Shown here piece by piece: positions 33,740 to 43,824 of a stretch of 64,000 nucleotides of DNA. The position numbers were made by a program, and so were the translations under genes. How positions within the stretch are numbered: position 1 is the first letter of the stretch; every line of letters begins with the position of its first letter. The notes beneath the pieces are model-generated. The model searched no databases and was not told where the DNA came from. It saw only the letters and a list, made by a program, of their open reading frames with translations. Source of the DNA: Clostridium intestinale DSM 6191 (lineage in GTDB: Bacteria > Bacillota > Clostridia > Clostridiales > Clostridiaceae); NCBI RefSeq assembly GCF_900130055.1, contig NZ_FQXU01000004.1, positions 248,001 to 312,000 of the forward strand, written 5' to 3'.

Positions 33740-34459
33740 TTAATCTATCTGTATTTTCCTATAAACAATAGCTAAAGCTCCTAATGATACAACTCCTATT
33801 AAAAATAGTGGGGATATTAATTTAAGATTCACATCACCTAGCGAAGTTAAAATATTCATTCCATGAGTTGCAGGAAGTATATTTGAAACCTTTCCTATAA
33901 CACTTGGAAGCATTTCTCTTGGAAACATAGTTCCACTTAAAATCATTGATGGAAGAAATATAAATTGCGAAAACATGGTCATAACAGTATTACTTTTTGA
34001 TATTAGCCCTATTAAAATTCCTATTATAGAACTAACTGAGATAACTAAAATCAAAAACAAAAAATACATCAATATATTACTTGGCATATCTGCTTTAAAA
34101 ATTATAGGGGAAATTATAAAGATTATTGCTGAAACTATTAGTATATGAACTAATGCCGATAGAAAAGAGGTTAATAATATTACCCATAAAGGAATGTTTC
34201 CTACCTTATAAGTTTTCTTGATATCTGATGAGAATATTTCTACTATTGGTACTGGTGTCCCAAGATAAGCCGCCATTGAAATTGCTACTATACTCATAGA
34301 TTGTATTATTCTCGTTTTAGCATTTGGATCTATTGTAGTAAACACTGACCCCATAACTAAAAAGAATATTAGGGGTAAAATATAATATACAATCAGAACG
34401 TTTTTATTTCTAATATCTAACTTACACTGTAGCCAAACACTATATAATATTTCACTCAT
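33740..34459 (-). CDS. ABC-2 type transporter permease
   Basis: 239 residues with six hydrophobic segments of the ABC-2 (DrrB-like) fold; the segment FIFLPSMILSGTMFPREMLP is the conserved ABC-2 motif. Forms an exporter with the ATPase encoded 1 base upstream. Substrate unknown; linkage to a MerR sensor suggests a toxic small molecule or drug. Confidence 0.88.
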   Translation of the reverse strand: MSEILYSVWLQCKLDIRNKNVLIVYYILPLIFFLVMGSVFTTIDPNAKTRIIQSMSIVAISMAAYLGTPVPIVEIFSSDIKKTYKVGNIPLWVILLTSFLSALVHILIVSAIIFIISPIIFKADMPSNILMYFLFLILVISVSSIIGILIGLISKSNTVMTMFSQFIFLPSMILSGTMFPREMLPSVIGKVSNILPATHGMNILTSLGDVNLKLISPLFLIGVVSLGALAIVYRKIQID

Positions 34460-34460
34460 A

Positions 34461-35372
34461 TTAAACCACCTCTTTCTTTGTATTTACGAGCTCTATAAAC
34501 CGTTCTTCTAAAGATAAACTTTCAACCTTTAAATCTACTAGAAAATCTTTTTCTTCTTTAACAATATCTACAACTTCCGAAATTGCTTCAGTTAAATTTT
34601 CTGATAATAAAGTTACGCTATCTTTTGTTTTATCTACAATACTAGAATTTTTGAATCCAGTATACTTTAGAAGTGAATTATTTATGCTTCTAACCACTAT
34701 CTTCTTTTCTTTTTTTCCTTCTGTTACTATATCTCTAGAATTACCCAAGGCTCTAACTTCACCTTTAACTATTATCACAAGCCTATCACATAAGGCTTCA
34801 ACCTCAGCCATATCATGACTTGCTAATATTATAGTTACCCCTTCATCCTTAAGCTTTCTTATCTCTTCATGAAGAGCTACTCTTCCTTCAACATCTAGTC
34901 CTGCTGTAGGTTCATCTAATATTAAAAGTTTTGGATTATTAGCTATCGCCAAAGCCAAATGAAGTCTTCTTTTTTGACCAGTAGATAAGTTTCTATAACG
35001 TTTTTTATATTGTTCTTTAAGCCCGAACTTATCTAAAAGATCAACTCTAGTTTCTAACTTCCTCCACTTACAAAAAAACTTCATAGCTTCTAGTACAGTT
35101 ATATCTTCTTGTAGTGAAGTGGATTGTAGCTGAACTCCTATTAGATTTTCACCAGAACTATCTTTCCTTATGTCCTTACCAAAAACCTCAATAACCCCAC
35201 TATCAAAAGACTTTATTCCTTCAATACATTCTAAGGTTGTTGTTTTTCCTGCTCCATTAGGTCCAAGTATACCAAATATCTCCCCCTTATTTACTTCAAA
35301 ATCAATCCCCTTCAAAACTTCAAAATTTCCATAGCTTTTCTTTAAATTGTTAACCTTTAAGGCTACACACAT
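34461..35372 (-). CDS. ABC transporter ATP-binding protein
   Basis: 303 residues. Walker A GPNGAGKTT (near residue 36), Q-loop VQLQS, signature LSTGQKRRL, Walker B LLILDEPTAG and H-loop ASHD are all present. The extra C-terminal part of about 90 residues is typical of DrrA/CcmA-like exporters. Starts 1 base after the MerR stop, after AGGAGGGGAGTAAG. Confidence 0.92.
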   Translation of the reverse strand: MCVALKVNNLKKSYGNFEVLKGIDFEVNKGEIFGILGPNGAGKTTTLECIEGIKSFDSGVIEVFGKDIRKDSSGENLIGVQLQSTSLQEDITVLEAMKFFCKWRKLETRVDLLDKFGLKEQYKKRYRNLSTGQKRRLHLALAIANNPKLLILDEPTAGLDVEGRVALHEEIRKLKDEGVTIILASHDMAEVEALCDRLVIIVKGEVRALGNSRDIVTEGKKEKKIVVRSINNSLLKYTGFKNSSIVDKTKDSVTLLSENLTEAISEVVDIVKEEKDFLVDLKVESLSLEERFIELVNTKKEVV

Positions 35373-35373
35373 C

Positions 35374-36165
35374 TTACTCCCCTCCTATTCCTTTTGGAAT
35401 TTTTACATTGTTTTTTATAATATAAGTTCCTAAGGCTTTATTAATATAATTATCTGCTTTTTTATAAAGCAACTTAAAATCTTCTGGCCAGTTATCTACA
35501 TCTTCACGAAAATCCATGAGCTTTCCAAACACCTGACTATCACCACTGGTAAACTTAATTATGTTCCCCCACCACTCCTTTGCAAATTCCTGTCCTTCAA
35601 AACTTTCTGGAGACATCCCTTTACTCTCAAGTTCAATAGCCTTTTCACAACCTGATCTCCACCAATCTATAGAAGTATCAGCTTTATTATTTTCATAACC
35701 CTCAGCCAAAGTATTTAGCGTATTTTCATCTAAATGTTTAACCACCCAATAAAATTCATTATTTTCATTTACTAAATTCATCATCTTAGCATATTTAGAC
35801 CAATCAATATTATTGGTTTCTTTTATTTCATCACTTAACATGTTTATAGACTCTTCTAATTTTTGAAGCTTAGCTATCTTTTCCCTAATTATTTCTGCTT
35901 GAGTATTTAGTATTTTAGTAGCATCACTTGGCTTATTAACAGGCATTATTCTATCCTTTATATCATTTAAGGAAAACCCTAAAGATTTTAAGGTAATTAT
36001 CTGATGAAGTACAGCCATATCCTTACTGTTGTATAACCTTCTCCCCCCTTCACTAAAGCTTGAAGGCTTTAAAATATCTATTTTATCGTAATACTGAAGA
36101 GTTCTCACAGAAACATTAGCTTCCTTTGCAAGTTCTCCAACAGTCATCATTTTGATATTCTCCAT
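35374..36165 (-). CDS. MerR family regulator of the ABC exporter
   Basis: 263 residues. The N-terminal MerR HTH (TVGELAKEANVSVRTLQYYDKIDILKPS) is followed by a dimerisation helix and a C-terminal domain (about 125-260) resembling TipAS-type ligand-binding domains (EGYENNKADTSIDWWRSGCEKAIELESKG, EFAKEWWGNI). It should activate the exporter operon when a drug binds. Its own promoter has the 19-base spacer typical of MerR targets. Confidence 0.9.
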   Translation of the reverse strand: MENIKMMTVGELAKEANVSVRTLQYYDKIDILKPSSFSEGGRRLYNSKDMAVLHQIITLKSLGFSLNDIKDRIMPVNKPSDATKILNTQAEIIREKIAKLQKLEESINMLSDEIKETNNIDWSKYAKMMNLVNENNEFYWVVKHLDENTLNTLAEGYENNKADTSIDWWRSGCEKAIELESKGMSPESFEGQEFAKEWWGNIIKFTSGDSQVFGKLMDFREDVDNWPEDFKLLYKKADNYINKALGTYIIKNNVKIPKGIGGE

Positions 36166-36186
36166 TTTCTACCACCCCTTAGATTA

Positions 36187-36217
36187 ATTATAATATACGA
36201 CGTTACGTCATGAGCAA
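36187..36217 (-). promoter_or_regulatory. MerR-type promoter of the exporter operon
   Basis: Minus strand TTGCTC (36212-36217) and TATAAT (36187-36192) with a 19-base spacer that contains the palindrome GACGTTACGTC (36199-36209). A lengthened spacer with a dyad inside is the hallmark of MerR-activated promoters. Confidence 0.82.
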
Positions 36218-36240
36218 GAGTTTTTTCATAAATTTAGGCA

Positions 36241-36276
36241 AAAAAATAAAAGGATGTTGCTTTACACAACATCCTT
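36241..36276 (-). terminator. Terminator after tkt
   Basis: AAGGATGTTG / CAACATCCTT stem (36250-36259, 36267-36276) followed on the minus strand by TTTATTTTTTT. It ends the fructose-family PTS operon. Confidence 0.92.
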
Positions 36277-36283
36277 CTAAAAA

Positions 36284-38281
36284 TTATAATTCTAAATACT
36301 TTTTAACTACATTTTCTACAGTGAATCCAAACTCTTCTATTACCTTTGGTCCTGGTGCACTTGCTCCAAAATGGTCAATAGCAAGTGTTGCTCCATCAAG
36401 TCCTACATATCTTTCCCAACCAAAGCTTGCTCCCATCTCTATAGCTAGACGTTTGCGAACATCATTAGGCAGTACAGATTCTTTATAGGCTTTATCTTGC
36501 TTTTCAAATAAATCCATACTAGGCATAGATACTACAGAAACATCTTTACCTTGTTCTAATAAAGCCTTTTGTGCATTTATAGCTAGGTTAACTTCTGATC
36601 CAGTTGCTATTAATATACCTTCAGGTTTTGCTCCTTTTTGAGGTGATAGTACATATGCACCCTTTTTAAGGTTTTCAGGAGCCAATTCCTTTGTTCCATG
36701 AATTACTGGTAAGTTTTGACGAGTAAGTACCAATAATGTTGGATGATCTTTTGAAGTTATTGCAAGTTTCCAAGCCTCAACTACTTCATTACCATCTGCT
36801 GGACGAATTATATTTAAATTTGGTAATCCACGTAAGCTTGATAATTGTTCTATAGGTTCATGAGTAGGTCCATCTTCTCCAACTGCAATTGAGTCATGAG
36901 TTAAGACATAAGTTACAGGAAGATTTTGTAGCGCTGCTAGTCTAATAGCTGCTTTTATATAGTCTACAAATACAAAGAATGTACCACCATAAACTCTTGT
37001 TCCACCATGTAACGCAATTCCATTCATAACTGCTGCCATAGCAAATTCTCTAACTCCAAACCATATATTACGGCCCTCATATTGACCTGGTTCAAAATCT
37101 TTTTGTCCAGCTATCATAGTATTATTAGAAGATGATAAATCTGCTGAACCACCCCAGAAGTTAGGAATATTCTTTGCGAGTGCTTGAATAGTTTCATTAC
37201 TAGTTACACGAGAAGCTGCACTTGAACCTTCTTCGAATACTGGTAAATCTTTATCCCATCCTTTAGGAAGTTCTTCTGAAAATGCCTCTTCAAACTGAGC
37301 TGCAAGTTCTGGATGAGCTTTTTTATATCCATCAAATAGATTTTTCCACTTCTCTACTTCGTTTTCTCCTGAAGCCACAATAGTTTCTTTAAACCTCTTA
37401 GCTACTTCCTCTGGAACCTCAAAATCTTGATGGGCCCATTCATAGCTCTTCTTAGCATGAAGTACCCCTTCTGCTCCAAGTGGTGCACCATGAACTTTTG
37501 ATGTACCTTGATTAGGTGCCCCAAAACCTATTACAGTTTTCACTTCTATTATAGTAGGTTTATCTTTTTCTAACTTAGCTTCTTCTATAGCTTTAGATAT
37601 TGCAGCTAAATCATTTCCATCTTTAACAAGTATATATTGCCAGCCTTGTGCCTCAAAGCGTTTTCCAACATTTTCTGTAAATGCCTTTGATGTAGGCCCA
37701 TCAAGTGATATATCATTTGAATCATAAAGCAAAATAAGTTTTCCAAGCTTCATATGTCCAGCCATACTAGTTGCTTCTTGTGATACACCTTCCATCAAGT
37801 CTCCATCACCACAAATAGCATATGTGTAATGATTTATCACCTCATATTCAGGTTTATTATAAACTGCTGATAAATGAGCTTCTGCCATAGCAAAACCTAC
37901 AGCCATAGCTATTCCTTGACCAAGTGGTCCTGTAGTAGCTTCAACTCCATGAGTGTGATGCACCTCTGGATGTCCTGGTGTTTTACTTCCCCATTGTCTA
38001 AATTCTTTTAAGTCCTCTATAGTTACATCAAATCCAGCTAAATGTAACAAGCTATAAAGCATAGCTGATCCATGTCCTGCTGATAAAATAAAGCGATCTC
38101 TATCTACCCACTTTGAAGATTTTGGACTCACCTTTAGATGTTTGCTCCAAAGAGCATATGCCATAGGAGCTGCTCCCATTGGTAATCCTGGATGACCTGA
38201 ATTTGCTTTTTGAATAGCATCCATACTTAAAGTACGTATTGTATTTACTGCTAATTGATCTACATTATCGAACACTTTCAT
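36284..38281 (-). CDS. tkt: Transketolase
   Basis: 665 residues, full length. ThDP-binding region [13 protein letters not shown]...N-D (near residue 155-187), the transketolase N-terminal signature HPGLPMG, and the pyrimidine-domain motif [18 protein letters not shown]. Transfers two-carbon units between sugar phosphates in the non-oxidative pentose phosphate pathway. Last gene of the PTS operon; 136 bases separate it from the transaldolase gene and a TATAAT lies in that gap, so it may also have its own promoter. Confidence 0.95.
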   Translation of the reverse strand: MKVFDNVDQLAVNTIRTLSMDAIQKANSGHPGLPMGAAPMAYALWSKHLKVSPKSSKWVDRDRFILSAGHGSAMLYSLLHLAGFDVTIEDLKEFRQWGSKTPGHPEVHHTHGVEATTGPLGQGIAMAVGFAMAEAHLSAVYNKPEYEVINHYTYAICGDGDLMEGVSQEATSMAGHMKLGKLILLYDSNDISLDGPTSKAFTENVGKRFEAQGWQYILVKDGNDLAAISKAIEEAKLEKDKPTIIEVKTVIGFGAPNQGTSKVHGAPLGAEGVLHAKKSYEWAHQDFEVPEEVAKRFKETIVASGENEVEKWKNLFDGYKKAHPELAAQFEEAFSEELPKGWDKDLPVFEEGSSAASRVTSNETIQALAKNIPNFWGGSADLSSSNNTMIAGQKDFEPGQYEGRNIWFGVREFAMAAVMNGIALHGGTRVYGGTFFVFVDYIKAAIRLAALQNLPVTYVLTHDSIAVGEDGPTHEPIEQLSSLRGLPNLNIIRPADGNEVVEAWKLAITSKDHPTLLVLTRQNLPVIHGTKELAPENLKKGAYVLSPQKGAKPEGILIATGSEVNLAINAQKALLEQGKDVSVVSMPSMDLFEKQDKAYKESVLPNDVRKRLAIEMGASFGWERYVGLDGATLAIDHFGASAPGPKVIEEFGFTVENVVKKYLEL

Positions 38282-38417
38282 TCCTCCTTCTTCATTTTGA
38301 AACTCAACATTAGTATTCCTGTACTTAACTTAATTATATACTTTAAGTTATGGAAAATAAATATTTTGGCATATTTTTCTTACTAATGTTTATAGATCTT
38401 CTGTTTTGATAGATACT

Positions 38418-39068
38418 TTATTTTTTATTCTTGAAGCTTTCCCAATCACTTAAAAACTGCTCTATTCCACTATTAGTTAGTGGATGAGACCACAATTTAG
38501 GGAACAAACTACCTGGAATAGTTGCTATATGTGCTCCAACTTCAGCAACATCCTCTACATGTTTTAATCCTCTTACACTTGCAGCTATTATTTCTGATTT
38601 GTATCCATAAAAGTCTAATACTTTTCTTAATTTTTTTATTAATGCCAAACTATCTGTGCCTATATCTTCTAATCTGCCTAAAAAAGGACTTACAAAAGTT
38701 GCTCCAGCTTTTGCTGCCATTAATCCTTGAGCTACTGTAAATACTAATGTGACATTTGTTTTGATTCCTTCTTTAGATAATATATTTACTGCTTTTAAAC
38801 CTTCTTCTGTCATAGGAACCTTTACTACTACATTAGATGCCCATTTAGCTAAAACTCTAGCTTCCTTTACCATACCTTCTGCTTCTAAGGATATTACCTC
38901 CGCACTAACTGGTCCATCTACGATACTACAAATTTCTTTAATAACCTCTTCAAAATCTCTACCTTCTTTTGATATTATGGTAGGATTTGTTGTAACTCCA
39001 TCCACTAATCCTAATTCATTAATTCTTTTAATTTCATCTACATTTGCTGTATCTAAGAAAAATTTCAT
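38418..39068 (-). CDS. Transaldolase / fructose-6-phosphate aldolase family (TalC-like)
   Basis: 216 residues, the short single-domain type. The N-terminus [23 protein letters not shown] and the Schiff-base lysine in VVKVPMT (near residue 84) are characteristic. The family includes both transaldolases and F6P aldolases; the presence of transketolase in the operon favours transaldolase. Starts after AAGGAAGGTGAAGATATT. Confidence 0.9.
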   Translation of the reverse strand: MKFFLDTANVDEIKRINELGLVDGVTTNPTIISKEGRDFEEVIKEICSIVDGPVSAEVISLEAEGMVKEARVLAKWASNVVVKVPMTEEGLKAVNILSKEGIKTNVTLVFTVAQGLMAAKAGATFVSPFLGRLEDIGTDSLALIKKLRKVLDFYGYKSEIIAASVRGLKHVEDVAEVGAHIATIPGSLFPKLWSHPLTNSGIEQFLSDWESFKNKK

Positions 39069-39086
39069 AATATCTTCACCTTCCTT

Positions 39087-39740
39087 TTATACTTCTTTTG
39101 AAATAGCTACTAATTCCTTAGCGTGTTCCTTTAATATGTCAAATTTATTTTCATTTACTAACTTCTTATTTGTAAGGTAACTACTTATTCCTGCTCCTGC
39201 AAAACCTAATTTTAAAAACTCTCCTAGATTATCTGGAGTTACACCTGCAGTTGCAATAAACTTAACATTGTTAATAGGTCCAAGTAAGTCTTTAGCATAA
39301 GTTAATCCTAATGTTCCTGCAGGGAATAACTTAACGAAATCTGCTCCTGCAAAATGGGCTTCTAATATTTCAGTTGGTGTCATAGCTCCTGGTATAGTAA
39401 CCATTCCTAATTGATTGGCAGCTTGTACAACTTCTTTATTCACATTAGGTGATAATATATATTCAGCACCTGCATTTTTTGCTGCAAAAACTTGTTCAAG
39501 AGTAACTACTGTTCCAGCCCCAATTTTAACCTGTCCCTTAAAAGTTGAAGTTAATAACTTAATAGCCTCAGAGGTTTTATTAATGCAGTCTTTATCTCCT
39601 TGGTCGAAGGTAACTTCAACTAATTTTACTCCACCTTCACTTAATGCAGAAACTAAATTAACTAAGTCTTGTGCATAAATTCCTCTGCAAATAGCTATTA
39701 TTTTATTTTCTTCTATAAATTTAACTATACTTGCTTTCAT
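39087..39740 (-). CDS. KDPG/KHG aldolase family protein
   Basis: 217 residues, Eda-type class I aldolase. Catalytic region FVKLFPAGTLG with the Schiff-base lysine (near residue 138), IGAGTV, SPNVNKEV and ATAGVTPDN are present; CRG near the N-terminus is the usual AICRG motif. It cleaves 2-keto-3-deoxy sugar acid phosphates or related ketoacids. No sugar-acid dehydratase or kinase is linked, so its true substrate in this operon is open. It lies between the PTS IIC gene and the transaldolase. Confidence 0.88.
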   Translation of the reverse strand: MKASIVKFIEENKIIAICRGIYAQDLVNLVSALSEGGVKLVEVTFDQGDKDCINKTSEAIKLLTSTFKGQVKIGAGTVVTLEQVFAAKNAGAEYILSPNVNKEVVQAANQLGMVTIPGAMTPTEILEAHFAGADFVKLFPAGTLGLTYAKDLLGPINNVKFIATAGVTPDNLGEFLKLGFAGAGISSYLTNKKLVNENKFDILKEHAKELVAISKEV

Positions 39741-39765
39741 ATCTTCACCTTCCCAAATTCTTATT

Positions 39766-40818
39766 TTATTTTGCTGGCTCTTCTATAGTAGGTTTTAGTA
39801 TTCCAAGTAATACTGCAGTAACACAAGATCCTATAATGATTGCAGCTACAAACCAAAGCTTATTTTCTACTACAGGTAAAACAACAAACCCACCATGTGG
39901 CACATAACATTTTACCTTTCCTATAGCGCCTACTACACATCCAACCGCTGTCCCTATCATTGTTGATGGAAGTACACGTTTCATATCAGCTACAGCAAAA
40001 GGTATAGCTCCTTCAGTAATTCCGATTAATCCCATGATACCAGCTGCTACAGCAGTGTCCTTATCTCCTTGATTAAACTTATGTTTAAAGAAACGAGTTG
40101 CTAAAAATATTCCTAAAGGTGGTACTGCAACTGCTATTCTAAACATTCCATTTGGTTCATATATTCCTTCATTCATTAATGCTAAAGTAAACATGGATAC
40201 AGATTTTGTTATAGGACCACCCATATCAACTTCACCAAACAACCCAATAAATATAGCTAGTAATATAGCACTGCTTCCATTTAAGCTACTCATAATGCTT
40301 GTAAGTCCATTCATAAATATAGATAAAGGACCTGCTATTACATAAATATATATTAGTCCAAGTACAAAGATGGATATTGTCGGTATAATTAAAATTGGTA
40401 AAATAGTCTTAACAGTTTTACTTACCTTCCAACCTTTCATCCATTTAACTAAATATCCAGCACCAACTCCAAGAAGCATAGCACCTAAGAATCCTGATTT
40501 TACATCAACCCCGTTTACGTTTACTGGATTATTAGCTATATATCCAAGTATCATACCAGGAGCGAGTCCAGGTTTACCTGCAATTGTATAAGATATATAC
40601 CCTCCTAAAATAGGAATCATCATAGCAAAAGCGCCTTTACCTAAAACATTTATTTGTTTCATCAGTTGATTTGTTACAACAACCCCTGTTTCCGTCTTAT
40701 CACCAGTAGCTAATGATATTGCAAGCATGATTCCGCCTGCTACAACAGCTGGCATCATGAAGGATACACCACTTAAAAAAGATTTCTGAATTTCTTTTAA
40801 AACTGCTTTAAATTTCAT
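39766..40818 (-). CDS. PTS IIC component, fructose family
   Basis: 350 residues with about nine hydrophobic segments and the fructose-family motif ITEGAIPFAVAD near residue 268; FGEVDMGGP is also typical. Substrate-translocating subunit working with the separate IIB and IIA encoded upstream. The sugar cannot be named; fructose-family systems with split subunits include pentitol and mannosylglycerate importers. Confidence 0.92.
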   Translation of the reverse strand: MKFKAVLKEIQKSFLSGVSFMMPAVVAGGIMLAISLATGDKTETGVVVTNQLMKQINVLGKGAFAMMIPILGGYISYTIAGKPGLAPGMILGYIANNPVNVNGVDVKSGFLGAMLLGVGAGYLVKWMKGWKVSKTVKTILPILIIPTISIFVLGLIYIYVIAGPLSIFMNGLTSIMSSLNGSSAILLAIFIGLFGEVDMGGPITKSVSMFTLALMNEGIYEPNGMFRIAVAVPPLGIFLATRFFKHKFNQGDKDTAVAAGIMGLIGITEGAIPFAVADMKRVLPSTMIGTAVGCVVGAIGKVKCYVPHGGFVVLPVVENKLWFVAAIIIGSCVTAVLLGILKPTIEEPAK

Positions 40819-40835
40819 TTTCTCTTACTCCTTTA

Positions 40836-41153
40836 TTATTGATTATTTCTGAATAGTTTTTCTGCTTCATCTATAACCTTACCTGGATAAGAAATAGAAT
40901 CGTTAACATCTGCATTTAAGATTAATTTATCTTCAAATCTTTCTTCACCTTCTATAAATACAGCTACCGCTAGTATTACAACATCGGCTGCGTCAACTTC
41001 TTCCTGAGATAATTCATTTTCTATTCCTATACTTCCTTGAGTTTCTACCTTAACTTCATATCCTCTTCTTCTACATTCCTTTTCTAATGCCTCTTGCGCC
41101 ATATAAGTATGTGCAACTCCTGTTGGGCATGCTGTAACTCCTACTATTTTCAT
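40836..41153 (-). CDS. PTS IIB component, fructose family
   Basis: 105 residues. The N-terminal loop VTACPTGVAHTYMAQEAL carries the phosphorylated Cys9; VETQGSIG is the second conserved block. Cytoplasmic phosphocarrier between the IIA and IIC of this operon. Confidence 0.93.
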   Translation of the reverse strand: MKIVGVTACPTGVAHTYMAQEALEKECRRRGYEVKVETQGSIGIENELSQEEVDAADVVILAVAVFIEGEERFEDKLILNADVNDSISYPGKVIDEAEKLFRNNQ

Positions 41154-41172
41154 TTTAAATCCTCCCTTAAAG

Positions 41173-41631
41173 TTATTTTATATTTTCTTCAATTTGCATT
41201 AATAATTCATAAACCTTCTTTTCATTCTCTTCCACAAGATTATTTCTAAATTCTTCATCCATAAGCTTTCTGCTAATTTGAGCTAATATCTTTAAATGAA
41301 GGGTTTCTTTTTTACTTTCTGGAACCCCAAGTAAAAATACAAGTTTAACTGGTCCATGCCCCTCATCATCCCACAATATAGGATTCTTTAATCTAAGAAA
41401 AGCAATAAACGCTTCATTAACAGCCTCAGATTTTCCATGAGGGATACTAACTCCATATCCAACAGCCGTAGAAAATTCCTCTTCTCTCTTTCTTACTGCT
41501 TCAATAAAACTATCTAAGCTGTTAGTGTATTCTAAGTTATAGGCCTTTTCACTTAAAAATTGTATTATCTCTTCTTTTGTTTCTAAATATGAGTCTAATA
41601 TTATTAAATCTTTATTAATCACTTGCAGCAC
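41173..41631 (-). CDS. PTS IIA component, fructose/mannitol type
   Basis: 152 residues with the phosphohistidine H65 in GVSIPHGKS and a conserved FLLGVPE block. Its start overlaps the 3' end of the regulator gene by 17 bases, coupling their translation. Confidence 0.93.
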   Translation of the reverse strand: MLQVINKDLIILDSYLETKEEIIQFLSEKAYNLEYTNSLDSFIEAVRKREEEFSTAVGYGVSIPHGKSEAVNEAFIAFLRLKNPILWDDEGHGPVKLVFLLGVPESKKETLHLKILAQISRKLMDEEFRNNLVEENEKKVYELLMQIEENIK

Positions 41632-43591
41632 CTCCTAAAAGTTCGATTATTTCTTTTTCTTTTTTTCCTACTAATAAATGACTAATGGTGTCTTTAGTTT
41701 CTACAATTTGGTATATCTCTGATAATATGCTCTTAACCTTGTGCATGTCTTTATTAGCTATACAAATTAAGATGATTGTATTTACATACTTATTATCCCA
41801 GCGAATAAACTTTCTTAGCGTCATAATAGCTATTCTGCTTTCTTTCACTGTTTCAGGAGATGCATGAGGAATGGCTGCCCCTGATTCTAATGAAGTCGTT
41901 CCAAGCCTCTCTCTTTCTAAAATAGATTCCTTAAAACCTTCATATACTATGTCCTTCTCTTCCATCGCCTTTATCATCGCAAATAAACATTCTTCCTTTG
42001 AGTTGTAGTCTTTATCAACAAAAATCATTTCCTTATCCAATATCTGAGGAATGTATTTGAAATTATATTGCTCTATCTTTTCACCTAAATCATTCTCTTT
42101 GTAGAAAATATCTGCATAAAAATTAGATATATTTTTCAAATCAATGTTTGTTACTAGGGGTGAAACATATATAATAGGTTTCTTAGTTATATCCAAATGA
42201 ACAGATGAAATTATGAGATCTACATTTTCAATATCATTTTCATATATTTTTCTCATGGGTACTACTTCAACTATATCCTGAGCTGGTAGAAATCTTTTTA
42301 TCTTGTTTGCAATAAGTTCTGATGAACCTATTCCTGTTGGACATACTATGAGTATCTTTTTCACTCTTGTATTCCTATCTATCGCCGCTTGAAAATGTAC
42401 CATGATAAAAGCTACTTCATCTTCTGTAAGAGTTATATTTAATTCACTTTCAACCTTGGCCATCACGTACCATGTAGCACTAAAAGTAACTGAATACTGG
42501 CTCTTTATCTCACTTAGTAATGGATTTTGAATCCTTATCCCCATCTTTAATCTGTACTCCATAGGAATTAGATGAAACATGACTCCATCTAATAGTTTCT
42601 CATCCCTAGTTAAATCCACATGCATTACTTCACTCATTTCTTTAACCATGTCTTTAACAATTTTTTTATACCGTTTAGTTTCAGTTTCGTTTTTTAATTT
42701 AGGTTTTAATCCATGAGCCATAAGCTGTCTATTTAAATAATCTATATCTGTTTCTGAAAAGCTGATATTTAGTTCTTTAGCTATGACTTCTAGTATGTTT
42801 TTTGCAACTATATAAGTTTCCAAGGTTTTTATTTCTTCAAAAACAAAATTTCTTTCTGAATATATGTGATTTCTTTTAGAGATTCTAAATATCAAAATTA
42901 TAAGTGTTATAATTAAGGACTTAAGATAATAGTCTGATAAAGATATGTTAAGCTTTGTTTCAATTTCATTCCCTAATTTAAATGAAATGTCTACAATTTT
43001 AGTTGGATAAACTTTTTTTAATACTGCTGGTGCAGACTTGAAAAAGTCCTCTTCTCCAAAACAATTGTTTTCTTCCATTAATATATTTGTATATTTTTTT
43101 AATGAATATTGCTTTTGGACTTCACTTCCTATTATTTTTGTCCCTTTTTTATTGGACTGTATAATAACAGTCTCTTCACTTACATATGAGCTTATTAACT
43201 CCATATCTTTTGCTATGGAAGTTTTACTTACTAAAAAATAATCAGATAACTTTTGATAAGATATCGTTTTCTCTTCTAGCAAAAGAAGTTTTACAATTTC
43301 TAATTGTCTTTCTTTAGTAGAAAAACTTTGTTCTTTCTCATTTCCTGAATTAAGGGAATGTATTAATTCAATCTTTTCACTTAAATCCCCTATTAACTTA
43401 ATTCCTTGACCAGGTCTTCTATCAACTTCCATTTTGAATTCATTTATATAGCAATTAATTGCATTAATATCACTATATAAAGTTCTTGGAGAAACATTTA
43501 GAATACTAGAATAATAACTCATTGGTTTATATTCCTCTTCGTTTAACATTATCTTTATAAGATCTTTATTTCTAGCAGTTAAGTTATCCAT
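41615..43591 (-). CDS. BglG-family PRD regulator of the fructose-type PTS operon
   Basis: 658 residues. N-terminal HTH pair (YYSSILNVSPRTLYSDINAI and YQKLSDYFLVSKTSIAKDM), two PRDs (about 180-400), an EIIB-like domain with CPTGIGSSE (near 415), and a C-terminal EIIA domain (SLESGAAIPHASPE). Its activity should depend on phosphorylation by this PTS and HPr. First gene of the operon; a catabolite-responsive-like site lies upstream. Confidence 0.9.
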   Translation of the reverse strand: MDNLTARNKDLIKIMLNEEEYKPMSYYSSILNVSPRTLYSDINAINCYINEFKMEVDRRPGQGIKLIGDLSEKIELIHSLNSGNEKEQSFSTKERQLEIVKLLLLEEKTISYQKLSDYFLVSKTSIAKDMELISSYVSEETVIIQSNKKGTKIIGSEVQKQYSLKKYTNILMEENNCFGEEDFFKSAPAVLKKVYPTKIVDISFKLGNEIETKLNISLSDYYLKSLIITLIILIFRISKRNHIYSERNFVFEEIKTLETYIVAKNILEVIAKELNISFSETDIDYLNRQLMAHGLKPKLKNETETKRYKKIVKDMVKEMSEVMHVDLTRDEKLLDGVMFHLIPMEYRLKMGIRIQNPLLSEIKSQYSVTFSATWYVMAKVESELNITLTEDEVAFIMVHFQAAIDRNTRVKKILIVCPTGIGSSELIANKIKRFLPAQDIVEVVPMRKIYENDIENVDLIISSVHLDITKKPIIYVSPLVTNIDLKNISNFYADIFYKENDLGEKIEQYNFKYIPQILDKEMIFVDKDYNSKEECLFAMIKAMEEKDIVYEGFKESILERERLGTTSLESGAAIPHASPETVKESRIAIMTLRKFIRWDNKYVNTIILICIANKDMHKVKSILSEIYQIVETKDTISHLLVGKKEKEIIELLGGAASD

Positions 43592-43672
43592 GTTTTTTCC
43601 CTCCCTCTATATAGAAAAAAAGCGCTTCTCTTTATGTTTCTATATTATCATGGTTTTATTGTCACATATATA

Positions 43673-43686
43673 ACATATCGTTTCCA
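43673..43686 (-). promoter_or_regulatory. Candidate cre (CcpA) site
   Basis: TGGAAACGATATGT on the minus strand fits most positions of the cre consensus TGWAANCGNTNWCA, about 80 bases upstream of the PRD regulator start. A second, shorter dyad AAGCGCTT lies at about 43619-43626. This would subject the operon to glucose repression. Confidence 0.45.
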
Positions 43687-43824
43687 CAATAATGTCGCAA
43701 TTTATGAATTTATGCAATGCATTTCATCATTATTTCTGCAAAAAATATAGTTATTTTAATTATTTGCAAAAAAATAGAAAGCTACATGGATAATAATGTA
43801 CGCTTTCTATCTTTAAACCTTTTT

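Noticed and set aside
38522-39180. Plus-strand frames opposite the transaldolase and KDPG aldolase genes
   Set aside because: Low-complexity Leu/Ser-rich translations antisense to well-identified enzymes.
43617-43630. AAGCGCTT dyad considered as a cre site
   Set aside because: Flanking bases do not match the cre consensus; the site at 43673-43686 fits better.
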